A DNA stretch of 33,347 bases from Chlamydiales bacterium (GTDB taxonomy: Bacteria; Chlamydiota; Chlamydiia; Chlamydiales; VFKH01). How positions within the stretch are numbered: position 1 is the stretch's first letter; the number at the start of each line of letters is the position of its first letter. The notes under the pieces are model-generated. The model was not told the DNA's origin, did not search any database, and saw only the letters and a list, made by a program, of their open reading frames with translations. A program made the position numbers and the translations under genes. Shown here one piece after another: positions 26,115-33,347 of this stretch. The stretch is taken from the NCBI GenBank assembly GCA_031292375.1, contig JARLHF010000048.1:1-33347 (forward strand), given 5' to 3'.

Positions 26115-26303
26115 TTAATGACTTAGAGGTGAAATCATAAAAGGACTAGAACTAGGCCATTCACCATGAATCATAAGGTAATCATTATCATAATAATAGG
26201 GCTCAAAAGTAGCCTTATGAGTCAATCGATCAGGAGAGAAATAGAAGTAAATCTCTTTAATTGCTATAGGTAAATGGTCAAGAATTAAATCAAGAGAAGG
26301 CAT
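26115..26303 (-). CDS. Orphan 62-residue ORF, probable gene fragment
   Basis: A short frame rich in Tyr, Phe and Pro (EIYFYFSPDRLTHKA and YLMIHGEWPSSSPFMISPL) that reads like the C-terminal end of a larger globular protein rather than random sequence. An in-frame TAG lies directly before its ATG, and the repeat element begins about where the rest of the gene would be. No function can be assigned; a vague likeness to the tail of acetyltransferase-like proteins is from memory and unreliable. It is best treated as a remnant. There is no promoter or ribosome binding site I would defend. Confidence 0.4.
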   Translation of the reverse strand: MPSLDLILDHLPIAIKEIYFYFSPDRLTHKATFEPYYYDNDYLMIHGEWPSSSPFMISPLSH

Positions 26304-26394
26304 CTATGTTGGCTTTCAGCTTGAAATGGTTGCAAGCATAATTTTCAGGGAAGATCTCTAAAAATCGTTTTTTGAGCTTTCTTATGGAGGCTAC
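26304..26394. repeat. Degenerate partial repeat copy
   Basis: Bases 26311-26350 (GGCTTTCAGCTTGAAATGG and AAGCATAATTTTCAGGG) are a decayed copy of the segment found intact at 26480-26519 and 26640-26679 inside the adjacent array. The rest of this stretch has no coding potential that I can see. Confidence 0.55.
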
Positions 26395-26793
26395 CCTAGG
26401 TTATTATAACGCAGGCTTTCAGCCTGCAAATTACACGCTGATGGTACCTAGGGCGTGTGCCCTAGGCTTTTATAGATCAGGCTTTCAGCCTGAAGTGGTT
26501 TTAAGCATAATTTTCAGGGCATCGCCCTGTATTATAAAAGCCTAGGGCACACGCCTTAGGTTATTATAACTCAGGATTTTAGCCTGCAAATTACATGCTG
26601 ATGGTACCTAGGGCGTGTGCCCTAGGCTTTTATAGATCAGACTTTCAGCCTGAAGTAGTTTTAAGCATAATTTTCAGGGCATCGCCCTGTATTATAAAAG
26701 CCTAGGGCACACGCCCTAGGTTATTCCAAAACATGATTTGCAGGCTGAAGGCCTGCGTTATAGTATCCTAGGGTATTCGCCATAGGAAGACGT
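26379..26793. repeat. Symmetric palindromic repeat element with a 160-bp tandem unit
   Basis: A 160-bp unit is repeated twice in tandem (about 26395-26554 and 26555-26714) with seven differences. Each unit carries GC-rich perfect palindromes: GCAGGCT/AGCCTGC (26411-26427), CCTAGGGC/GCCCTAGG around GTGT (26447-26466), CAGGCT/AGCCTG (26478-26492) and CAGGGC/GCCCTG around ATC (26515-26529). Segment 26447-26473 is the reverse complement of 26534-26560 (one mismatch). The ends also match: 26406-26431 is the reverse complement of 26736-26761 with one mismatch, and this pairing continues outward with a few mismatches. The whole locus can therefore fold on itself. No frame runs through it and no transposase is present. 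It resembles REP/BIME-type or MITE-like repeats. Confidence 0.75.
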
Positions 26794-26837
26794 TTCCAAG
26801 CATAAAAAAATGTGTAATAGCAAAGTAGAATTCTTGA

Positions 26838-26975
26838 TTAATAACTCATGTCACGCAAAAACTTTAAAATAGGCCCTGACTTGAGCCAATTCTCTGGAAA
26901 TTCGAGTTCTTTAGGCATTTTTCCTGTAGTAAAAAAGATAGATTGGATGTTTTCAAAACTTTTGATTAGGCCCAT
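26838..26975 (-). CDS. Orphan 45-residue ORF, possible gene remnant
   Basis: A short frame starting MGLIKSFENIQSIFF and ending with ENWLKSGPILKFLRDMSY. Its composition (Trp, Pro, alternating charge) looks protein-like. An in-frame TGA stands two codons upstream of the ATG, so it cannot extend. It may be a tiny real gene or the C-terminus of a gene lost during repeat insertion. No family was recognised, and no convincing ribosome binding site is seen. Confidence 0.35.
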   Translation of the reverse strand: MGLIKSFENIQSIFFTTGKMPKELEFPENWLKSGPILKFLRDMSY

Positions 26976-27052
26976 TTGTCAAATCCAAATAGTTTACTTA
27001 AAAAATAGTAAAATGTAAGTTACAGGTAACAGCATGCGGACATGGGCATGAG

Positions 27053-27081
27053 TTGCTAATTCTTGAACTTGTTTGCATATA
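27053..27081 (+). promoter_or_regulatory. Possible promoter of the sucC-htrA operon
   Basis: TTGCTA (27053-27058) and CATATA (27076-27081) are 17 bp apart. The -10 ends 18 bp before the sucC ATG, implying a very short leader. The hexamers are moderate matches only. Confidence 0.35.
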
Positions 27082-27099
27082 CACAAAGCTTTGGAAAAT

Positions 27100-28287
27100 A
27101 TGTATCTACACGAATATCAAGCAAAAGAGCTCTTAAGAAAATGGGGCATCTTCATCCCAGAGTTTGCTATTGCATCCAATAGCGATGAAGTTAAGAAGGC
27201 CCTTTTCGATCTCAAGTTGAGTGAAGCTGTCATAAAGGCTCAGGTACATGCAGGAGGTAGGGCAAAGGCTGGTGGTGTACAAATCGTGAAGGGAAAAGAG
27301 GCTATCATTCTTGCAGCTAAGGAAATGATAGGTCTTCGTATTGTCAATGAGCAGACAGGAAAGAATGGAAAAGTTGTTCATCAGGTGCTAATTACAGCTC
27401 CAGTAGTTGTTCAAAAGGAATATTATATTGCACTTTTGATCGATTTTAAGGTGGCAGAGCCCTATATTTTAGTTTCTAAGGAAGCTGGCATAGATGTAGA
27501 AGAAAAAATGCAAAAAGACCCAAATAGTTTTTTAAAGGTCTATTTTTCATTAGATGGAAAAGTTACAGCTTCTGATCTTGAAAAAATAGGCCTTTTTATG
27601 GGCTGGCAAGATGATTTGAGGGATATAGGTTGTCAATTTATAACACAATTGGCAGATGCTTTCATTTCGATGGATGCAACGCTTTTGGAAATTAATCCAC
27701 TTGCCCTTACAGAGGAAAATAAGCTCATACCCTTAGATGTAAAGTTGTCCATTGATGATAACGCACTTTTTAGGCATGAAGAATTACAAGCTTTATACGA
27801 TCCATCACAGTTTACCACTCGTGAAGTTTTGGCAAATATGCATAATTTTTCTTATGTGCCATTACAAGGTGATATTGGTTGCATGGTTAATGGTGCAGGC
27901 CTTGCTATGGCTACGATGGATATCATCGATTATTTTGGAGGATCTCCTGCCAATTTTTTGGATATTGGAGGCAGTGCTACAAAAGACAGAGTTGCAGAAG
28001 GGTTTAAAATTTTAATAAAAGATGCAAAAGTAAGGGCTATTCTTGTAAATATTTTTGGTGGGATTATGGACTGTATGGTTATTGCGGAAGGGATAATTCA
28101 AGCTTTAAAAGAACTCTATGTTGGTTTAGTTAAAAAACAGAAGAGCATTCCAATTATTGTAAGAATGGAGGGAACCAATCGCGATAAGGGATGTTATCTT
28201 CTTGCACAGTCTAAGTTTAATGTTACCATTGCAGATGGGTTAGAAGATGCAGCAAAGAAAGCCGTGATTGCAGCAGGGATACTTTAA
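27100..28287 (+). CDS. sucC: Succinyl-CoA synthetase, beta subunit
   Basis: The nucleotide-binding subunit of the TCA-cycle enzyme that couples succinyl-CoA cleavage to ATP or GTP formation. The 395-residue protein has the exact family start MYLHEYQAKELL, an ATP-grasp region with QVHAGGRAKAGGV (48-60), ALLEINPLAL-type text (TLLEINPLAL), and the C-terminal FLDIGGSATKDRV and NIFGGIMDCMVIAEG blocks. The frame extends back to a TTG at 27073, but the ATG at 27100 gives the conserved N-terminus. The usual GGIVRCD is GGIMDCM here, a small deviation. It leads the operon with sucD six bases downstream. Confidence 0.95.
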   Translation: MYLHEYQAKELLRKWGIFIPEFAIASNSDEVKKALFDLKLSEAVIKAQVHAGGRAKAGGVQIVKGKEAIILAAKEMIGLRIVNEQTGKNGKVVHQVLITAPVVVQKEYYIALLIDFKVAEPYILVSKEAGIDVEEKMQKDPNSFLKVYFSLDGKVTASDLEKIGLFMGWQDDLRDIGCQFITQLADAFISMDATLLEINPLALTEENKLIPLDVKLSIDDNALFRHEELQALYDPSQFTTREVLANMHNFSYVPLQGDIGCMVNGAGLAMATMDIIDYFGGSPANFLDIGGSATKDRVAEGFKILIKDAKVRAILVNIFGGIMDCMVIAEGIIQALKELYVGLVKKQKSIPIIVRMEGTNRDKGCYLLAQSKFNVTIADGLEDAAKKAVIAAGIL

Positions 28288-28293
28288 AAAGTT

Positions 28294-29166
28294 ATGTCAA
28301 TTTTAGTAAATAAGCATACGCGTATTATCACACAAGGTATTAGCGGTAAAGCAGGATATTTTCATACGGAACAAAGTTTGAAATATGGCTCTAAGATAGT
28401 AGGTGGGGTTGTTCCTGGAAAAGGAGGGACTTTAATTTTAGATCTTCCTGTTTTTGATACGGTATTTGATGCAAAACGCGTGCTTGAATGTAATGCAAGC
28501 ATGATTTTTGTGCCAGCTCCTTTCGCTGCAAAAGCTATTTTAGAAGCAGAGGAAGCGGGTATTGAATTAATTATATGCATTACAGAGGGTATTCCTATTA
28601 ATGATATGCTCTTTGTTAAAAGAGTCATGAGCAAAAGTAAAACAAGCAAGTTAATAGGTCCAAATTCTCCGGGTATTATAACGCCAGGTGAATGTAGAAT
28701 GGGTATTATGACAGGATATATTCATCAAAAAGGATCTGTGGGTATTGTTTCTCGCTCCGGCACGCTCAATTATGAAGCTGCGCTTCAAATAACACGGGCA
28801 GGCCTTGGTCAGTCAACGTGTGTAGGTATTGGTGGAGACCCTGTTGTAGGTGTAAATTTTGTAGATATTTTAAAGCTTTTTGAAAAGGATCCACAAACCA
28901 AAAGTATCTTGATGATAGGGGAAGTGGGGGGTACTTTGGAGGAAGAGGCTGCAGAGTGGATTAAAGGACATGCAACCAAGCCAATAGTAGCGTTCATTGC
29001 AGGAAGTATGGCGCCTACAGGTCATCGAATGGGACATGCTGGAGCTATTGTTCAAAGGGATTTGGGGTCTGCTAAGCAAAAAATAGACGCTCTTAGAAGA
29101 GCAGGTGTTGCAGTTACCTTAAATCCTGCAGCTATGGGACAAACACTTTTAAAAGTAGTTAAATGA
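28294..29166 (+). CDS. sucD: Succinyl-CoA synthetase, alpha subunit
   Basis: The CoA-binding, phosphohistidine-bearing partner of SucC. The 290-residue protein has [19 protein letters not shown] near the start, [18 protein letters not shown] (122-139), [14 protein letters not shown] and the active-site GHAGAIV with H248. All expected residues are present and length is standard. The last four bases overlap the start of the next gene as ATGA, so the M50 protease gene is likely coupled to it. Confidence 0.96.
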   Translation: MSILVNKHTRIITQGISGKAGYFHTEQSLKYGSKIVGGVVPGKGGTLILDLPVFDTVFDAKRVLECNASMIFVPAPFAAKAILEAEEAGIELIICITEGIPINDMLFVKRVMSKSKTSKLIGPNSPGIITPGECRMGIMTGYIHQKGSVGIVSRSGTLNYEAALQITRAGLGQSTCVGIGGDPVVGVNFVDILKLFEKDPQTKSILMIGEVGGTLEEEAAEWIKGHATKPIVAFIAGSMAPTGHRMGHAGAIVQRDLGSAKQKIDALRRAGVAVTLNPAAMGQTLLKVVK

Positions 29167-30317
29167 TGAATCTAAAAATTCCCTTAAGAATACATCCCTT
29201 TTTTTGGCTTTTTGCAGCTTTAATTGGTTTTCTTAATTCTAATGAGCCTATTCAAATTTTGGTGTGGGTTTTTATTATTTTTATTTCGGTCTTAATTCAT
29301 GAATGTGGTCATGCTTTAACAGCTAAGTTATTTCAACAGTCTGTTCATATAGAGCTTTTTGCATTTGGAGGGATGACGTATAGGGAAGGGCGTAAATTAA
29401 AGCTTTGGGAAGAGTTTTTGGTAGTGCTTTGTGGCCCCTTGGCTGGTTTTTTGCTTTTTTTACTTGGATATTTTCTTTTACCCCATATTGGTGATAAACA
29501 AAGTCTTTTATTTTTTTCTGTCAACATTTTGACGATCATTAATTTTTTATGGACATGCCTTAATTTGATACCAGTACTACCTCTAGATGGAGGGCAACTT
29601 CTTAGAATTGTTTTGGAAAAAATCATTGGTTTTAAAGCAATTAAGATAACGCATTTAATTAGTCTTTTTTTAGCAACGGGACTTACTTTTTTGTTTTTAG
29701 TAGAGGGACAGATTTTTGTAGGTATTTTGTTTTTTATGCTAGCTTTTATGAGTTATAGATCTTTTAAGGACAGTAAATTAATGAGTGTGCAAGATCAAAA
29801 TGCTGATTTACAGAGGCTATTTGAAGATGCTGAAAAAAAATTGCTTTTAGGCATGAAAAGAGAAGCTTTTGAGGATTTTCAAAAGGTTAGAAAACTTTCT
29901 AGTAGTGGGGTTATTTACAATATAGCAACAGAGACTTCTGCATTAATTCTTCTTGAAGAGTCAGCAAATGACCCTGAAAAAAAAGCTCTAGCTTATCAAT
30001 GTCTTTGCTCTCTTCCCTCAGTGTCAGCAGAGGTTTTGCCACGTTTTCATGCGCTTGCTTTTGAATATGACAATTATCAAAAAACTGTAGAACTTGCAGA
30101 AGAAGCGTTTCAATTGCAGCCAACGGGTGATACAGCACTTATTACAGCAAAAGCTTATGCTGCATTAAAAATGTCAGAGCCGGCAGTTGGATGGCTTGAA
30201 TGTGCTTTGAGCGAGGGTGTTGTGGATATTGATAAGATTTTAAAAAATAGCGAGTTTGATCTGATTAGAGATAATATAGAATTTAAACATTTTGTAGATA
30301 GTATACAAGGGGTATAA
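29163..30317 (+). CDS. M50 site-2 protease (SpoIVFB-type) with C-terminal helical repeats
   Basis: A 384-residue intramembrane zinc metalloprotease. The zinc motif HECGH lies at residues 46-50 within a transmembrane helix, and the third ligand D142 lies in [15 protein letters not shown]. About six hydrophobic segments fill residues 10-205. There is no PDZ domain, unlike RseP. From about 215 to 384 the protein is soluble and helical with TPR-like spacing, ending in the typical last-repeat text [13 protein letters not shown]. It would cut a membrane-anchored substrate, which is unknown; the TPR-like part may recruit it. The stop overlaps the methyltransferase start by one base (TAATG). Its place before htrA suggests a link to envelope proteolysis. 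Confidence 0.88.
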   Translation: MMNLKIPLRIHPFFWLFAALIGFLNSNEPIQILVWVFIIFISVLIHECGHALTAKLFQQSVHIELFAFGGMTYREGRKLKLWEEFLVVLCGPLAGFLLFLLGYFLLPHIGDKQSLLFFSVNILTIINFLWTCLNLIPVLPLDGGQLLRIVLEKIIGFKAIKITHLISLFLATGLTFLFLVEGQIFVGILFFMLAFMSYRSFKDSKLMSVQDQNADLQRLFEDAEKKLLLGMKREAFEDFQKVRKLSSSGVIYNIATETSALILLEESANDPEKKALAYQCLCSLPSVSAEVLPRFHALAFEYDNYQKTVELAEEAFQLQPTGDTALITAKAYAALKMSEPAVGWLECALSEGVVDIDKILKNSEFDLIRDNIEFKHFVDSIQGV

Positions 30318-31090
30318 TGGGCTGTCAGACAAGAGAGGGAGAAGTTTTTTATCAAGATGTTTGGGTGGATGGAAAGCCTATTTTTTATGGTGGTCGCGAA
30401 TGTGAATTTCGCTATTTTGCAATTCGCAAATTTTTTAAAAAGTTTAAGCGCCCTGTAAAAGTGCTCGATATAGGAGCAAATATGGGTTATTTTTCTTTGC
30501 GCTTGGCAGAGGAGTTTCAAGGCTGTTTTGTGATGGTTGAGGGAGTAGAGCATATCGCTCAGGCCCTTCTCAAATTATGCAAATTGAATCGCAATGGAAA
30601 AGCCATTTTGCTTAAACGCAAGCTTGCACTTCATGATTTAAAAATGCTTGCAGAAGTAGAACACTTTGATGTTGTGCTAGGCCTGAGTATTATTCATCAT
30701 TTTGAAGAGCCCTACCAGGAAGTGTTAGATGTAATGACTAAATTAGGCTCTTACCTTATTTTAGAGCCTCCTATTAAAGAAGAACAGACACTGAATCAAA
30801 AAAGAATTGTAAGAGAGCCTCTTGATTTGTCAAAATACCCTCATAAAGTCCTTGTAAGCGTGCCTACAGGTTCACGTTTTTGGCATAAACATCTTCGAAA
30901 AACCTATCTTATCCCTTGTAATGCAACGGAACAAGTACTTCATCCAGGCCCATTATCTGGTATTAACTACACGACCTTTCTTAACATGAATGGAGTTTTT
31001 CCCTCTATTGACGAGATTGCGCCTTTAAGAGAAAATATCCCCGATTCCCTTTTTATGATTACAGGATCAGAATTGTTAAAACTCAAATAA
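30317..31090 (+). CDS. SAM-dependent methyltransferase
   Basis: A 257-residue class I methyltransferase. Motif I is VKVLDIGANMGYFSLRLA (47-64), the acidic end of strand two is in MVEGVEHI, and motif IV-like text is FDVVLGLSIIHHFEEP. The C-terminal half (PTGSRFWHKHLRKTYLI) is not familiar and probably sets substrate choice. There is no signal peptide. The target could be a small molecule, lipid or sugar; the sequence does not say. It is coupled to the M50 gene upstream by one base and followed closely by htrA. Confidence 0.82.
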   Translation: MGCQTREGEVFYQDVWVDGKPIFYGGRECEFRYFAIRKFFKKFKRPVKVLDIGANMGYFSLRLAEEFQGCFVMVEGVEHIAQALLKLCKLNRNGKAILLKRKLALHDLKMLAEVEHFDVVLGLSIIHHFEEPYQEVLDVMTKLGSYLILEPPIKEEQTLNQKRIVREPLDLSKYPHKVLVSVPTGSRFWHKHLRKTYLIPCNATEQVLHPGPLSGINYTTFLNMNGVFPSIDEIAPLRENIPDSLFMITGSELLKLK

Positions 31091-31103
31091 CATGGAGTGT
31101 TTT

Positions 31104-32537
31104 ATGAAAAAGAATTTGTCTATACTTATAACGATTTGTTCATGTCTTAGCTTTGTAACACCCTCTCTTTGTATTGCAGAGTCTCTGCCTCCCATTAATT
31201 ATTTGAAGGAAACATCTAAAGCTATCAGTAAAATTGCAAAGCAGAGCGTGTCTGCTGTGGTTTTTATTGAATCAGAGATGCCTTCTAGTAGTAAAGGAAG
31301 AGGTGAGGGGGAGATAGATCTTTTTAGGGATGATTTTTTTAATAAGTTTTTTGGAATGCCATCGCCTCACATGCGTCCTAAAAAGTCTAGTCCAGATATT
31401 GTAAGAGGTTCTGGTTTTTTGGTAAGTAAAGATGGTTATATTTTAACAAATAATCATGTTGTAGAGGATGCTGAAAAGATTAGCGTAACTTTATATGGTG
31501 GTAAAAAAGTAGAGGCCAAGCTGATTGGTAATGACCCCAAAAGTGATCTTGCAGTGATTAGGATTGAAGGGGATTCCTATCCTTTTCTTACACTTGGAGA
31601 CTCAGACCAAGTAGATATTGGCGAAATTGTGATGGCAATTGGTAATCCATTCGGATTAGATGCAACTGTTACACTGGGTGTTGTGAGCGCTAAGGGAAGA
31701 AATGATCTTCATTTGACAGACTTTGAAGATTTTATACAGACAGATGCTGCAATTAATCCAGGTAATTCTGGAGGGCCCCTCATTGATGCGGATGGAAATG
31801 TTATTGGTATTAATACAGCAATTGTAAGTGGTTCTAGTAACGGAGGCTCCATGGGTATTGGCTTTGCGGTGCCAAGTAGTATGGCGCAGCGCATTATGGA
31901 TCAATTAATTAAAACAGGAGAAGTGGTTCGAGGGTATTTGGGCGTCTCTATGCAGCCAGTGGATGAAAATTTGGCGGCATCGTTTAAGCTTGCAAAGCCA
32001 CAAGGTGCGCTTGCAGCTGAAGTTGTTAAGGATTCTCCTGCAGAGAAAGCTGGCTTAAAGCAAGGTGATATCATCGTAGCTTTTAATGATAACCCTGTTG
32101 ATAACATAAGTGCTTTTAGAAATAGTGTTTCTATGATGGCGCCTGGAACCAAGCTCAAGCTAAAAATCATTCGTGATGGTAAAGAGGAGTTTATAACCAT
32201 TACAATTGGATCTTACCCCGAAGCTGAAAAGCTTGCTTCCAAAGAAATTACATCAAAGCTTGGATTTAGCGTTGAAGAGCTCACTTCTGACCTATCTTCT
32301 CGTTTAGGATATACTGCTGAAAAGGGCGTAGTTGTTACAAAAGTAATTCCAGGTTCTTTAGCAGAACTTGCGGGGATTAAGGCTGGCTCTTTAATTATTT
32401 CGGTAGATCGAAAAGAGGTTGCTTCTGTTGGAGAGTTTGAAAAAGCTATGAAGGAGTCCTATCCAAACCATAGAGTTCTTTTACTTGTAAAGCAAGGACC
32501 CTATGTGCGCTTCGTATCTTTGAAGTTCGATGAGTAA
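31104..32537 (+). CDS. htrA: Periplasmic serine protease HtrA/DegP
   Basis: A periplasmic chaperone-protease for misfolded envelope proteins, also a secreted virulence factor in Chlamydia. The ATG at 31104 is preferred over 31092 because GGAG sits six bases upstream and the protein then begins with a signal peptide (MKKNLSILITICSCLSF, cleavage near CIA-E). In this 477-residue form the catalytic triad is H118 (TNNHVVEDA), D148 (PKSDLAVI) and S222 (NPGNSGGPL). Two PDZ domains follow, at about 260-360 and 385-470, with GYLGVSMQPV at the start of the first. All active residues are intact. It is the last gene of the sucC operon and is followed by a hairpin. Confidence 0.96.
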   Translation: MKKNLSILITICSCLSFVTPSLCIAESLPPINYLKETSKAISKIAKQSVSAVVFIESEMPSSSKGRGEGEIDLFRDDFFNKFFGMPSPHMRPKKSSPDIVRGSGFLVSKDGYILTNNHVVEDAEKISVTLYGGKKVEAKLIGNDPKSDLAVIRIEGDSYPFLTLGDSDQVDIGEIVMAIGNPFGLDATVTLGVVSAKGRNDLHLTDFEDFIQTDAAINPGNSGGPLIDADGNVIGINTAIVSGSSNGGSMGIGFAVPSSMAQRIMDQLIKTGEVVRGYLGVSMQPVDENLAASFKLAKPQGALAAEVVKDSPAEKAGLKQGDIIVAFNDNPVDNISAFRNSVSMMAPGTKLKLKIIRDGKEEFITITIGSYPEAEKLASKEITSKLGFSVEELTSDLSSRLGYTAEKGVVVTKVIPGSLAELAGIKAGSLIISVDRKEVASVGEFEKAMKESYPNHRVLLLVKQGPYVRFVSLKFDE

Positions 32538-32547
32538 ATTACGAGAG

Positions 32548-32580
32548 CATGAGTTATAGAATCTTGCTCTATAACTCATG
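32548..32580. terminator. Inverted repeat after htrA
   Basis: A perfect 12-bp inverted repeat (CATGAGTTATAG and its complement, extendable to 13) with a short loop lies 10 bases past the htrA stop and is followed by TTTATG. It is AT-rich with no clean T-run, so termination is plausible but weak. Its arm sequence recurs 15 bases downstream. Confidence 0.45.
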
Positions 32581-32594
32581 TTTATGTATAAATT

Positions 32595-32623
32595 TGAGTT
32601 ATAGAGAGGGGTTCTATTACTCA
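32595..32623. repeat. Second hairpin sharing the same arm sequence, before the Fic remnant
   Basis: TGAGTTATAGA (32595-32605) pairs with TCTATTACTCA (32613-32623) with one mismatch. GAGGGG, the only Shine-Dalgarno-like sequence for the following ATG at 32623, lies in the loop, and the A of that ATG is the last base of the right arm. The arms match those of the hairpin at 32548-32580, so alternative pairings are possible. Confidence 0.5.
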
Positions 32624-33227
32624 TGCCTTGGAATTGGAAGTTGCCTGGTTGGCCAAAATTTAGCTGTGATTTTAATCAAATAGCTCAGAGGGAAAGACAA
32701 TTTCTTTTGAGTGTAGGAACTTCTGCTGCATTTTTGAAAAACATAAGCGAGCAAGAATACAATCAGTTTATTGTTGAGATCCTCAGTTCAGAAGGCCTAG
32801 AAAGTTCAAAGATTGAAGGGGAACTTCTTGATAGAGAAAGTTTGCAATCATCGATTAAACGGCACTTTGGATTATGTACGACTTTAAAGGAATCGGATAA
32901 AGAATCAAGGATGGCAGAGCTTCTCTGTAGTGTCTATGAATCTTTAAATCTGCTTTATTTTTTAATTAATAAGTCAAAAATGCTTACAAAGCTTTCTGGA
33001 AAAATTAATCCACGCCAAGAAAAAGTTCTGTTAAGAATGTTTGCAGAGGGCCCAAGTGGTTTTAAGGGGGGCTTAAGTGCAGAAAACTATATTGCTATTA
33101 CAAAAAGCTCTAGATCTACACTACAGCTACACGTGATTTGACAGATTTAGTTCAAAAAGGTGCTTTAATAAAATCGGGCGAATTGCGTCACACCCGCTAT
33201 CAATTAAATATTAGACTTCTTGCATAA
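32623..33227 (+). pseudogene. Decayed Fic-family protein (DUF4172 N-terminus, winged-helix C-terminus)
   Basis: The first 85 or so residues match the DUF4172 head of Fic/Doc-type proteins (MPWNWKLPGWPKF and SSKIEGELLDRESLQSSIK). The text then jumps from MAELLCSVYESLN to FLINKSKMLTKLSGKINPRQEKV, which belongs near the C-terminus. The whole Fic catalytic core with its HPFxDGNGR motif, about 190 residues, is missing. A second lesion is a tandem duplication of CTACA at 33116-33125. It shifts the frame and gives an early stop at 33141. Removing it restores ATRDLTDLVQKGALIKSG and so on to a stop at 33225-33227, the normal winged-helix end. The gene is dead as an AMP-transferase. Confidence 0.85.
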
Positions 33228-33273
33228 TTAGCTTTGCTTAGAAAAATTGAAATTTTTTGAGTAGATTTATTGA

Positions 33274-33315
33274 TAAATTTTTCAAGCATATGTGAACATA
33301 TGGTTGAAAAATTTA
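33274..33315. repeat. Long AT-rich hairpin
   Basis: Arms of 19 bases (33274-33292 and 33297-33315) pair with a single mismatch around a TGAA loop; each arm holds CATATG next to the loop. There is no T-run after it. It lies about 45 bases past the Fic remnant and could be a terminator, an operator or a mobile-element end. The remaining right edge shows no gene. Confidence 0.5.
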
Positions 33316-33347
33316 ACGATAAAGATGTCAAAAAAGACAATTTTAAC

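Noticed and set aside
26442-26550. Short frame ATG-GTA-CCT through the repeat unit (MVPRACALG...)
   Set aside because: It stops after about 34 codons inside the palindromes and is repeated only because the DNA is repeated; coding is unlikely.
26395-26714. CRISPR array
   Set aside because: Only two 160-bp units with no short unique spacers, and the units are palindromic throughout; no cas gene is nearby.
27073-27099. TTG start at 27073 for sucC
   Set aside because: The ATG at 27100 gives the conserved MYLHEYQAKELL N-terminus, and 27073 lies within the likely promoter.

Overview
The window is about 33 kb of AT-rich bacterial DNA that looks like a member of the Chlamydiae, most likely an environmental (amoeba- or arthropod-associated) lineage rather than Chlamydia itself. 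The evidence is gene content and order: rpmF-plsX, pcnB-lpxB, glmM, a BI-1/YccA gene, ftsY, sucC, sucD and htrA follow the chlamydial arrangement as I remember it (yccA-ftsY-sucC-sucD-htrA is contiguous in C. trachomatis). Several genes here are not typical of Chlamydia: a carotenoid oxygenase, nicotinamidase plus nicotinate phosphoribosyltransferase, and a 2795-residue DUF3638-like ATPase. The genus is an inference.

Layout. 1-4865: a carotenoid oxygenase and an MFS transporter are divergent; a thiamine pyrophosphokinase and a secreted protein face the MFS gene; then comes a small secreted coiled-coil protein. 4872-8617 (+): pncB-pncA (NAD salvage from nicotinamide), then DUF177-rpmF-plsX (ribosome and phospholipid synthesis). 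8595-16982 (-): one giant gene with helicase-like motifs, convergent with plsX. 16983-17710: a regulatory gap and a small protein with a two-lobed hydrophobic tail. 17747-22335 (-): a tightly overlapping operon pcnB - alpha/beta hydrolase - GT2 glycosyltransferase - tandem LAB_N membrane protein - lpxB, centred on lipid A and envelope glycolipid work. 22496-26046: glmM, a small membrane protein, a BI-1 family protein and ftsY. 26047-27099: a gene-poor gap with two orphan ORFs and a 0.4-kb, nearly self-complementary palindromic repeat element. 27100-32537 (+): sucC-sucD-M50 protease-methyltransferase-htrA operon. 32548-33347: hairpins and a decayed Fic-family gene with an internal deletion and a frameshift.

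The most unusual items are the giant DUF3638-like ATPase, the symmetric repeat element, the Fic pseudogene whose two lesions can be read from the sequence, and the insertion of an intramembrane protease and a methyltransferase between sucD and htrA. No tRNA, rRNA, CRISPR array or transposase was seen.
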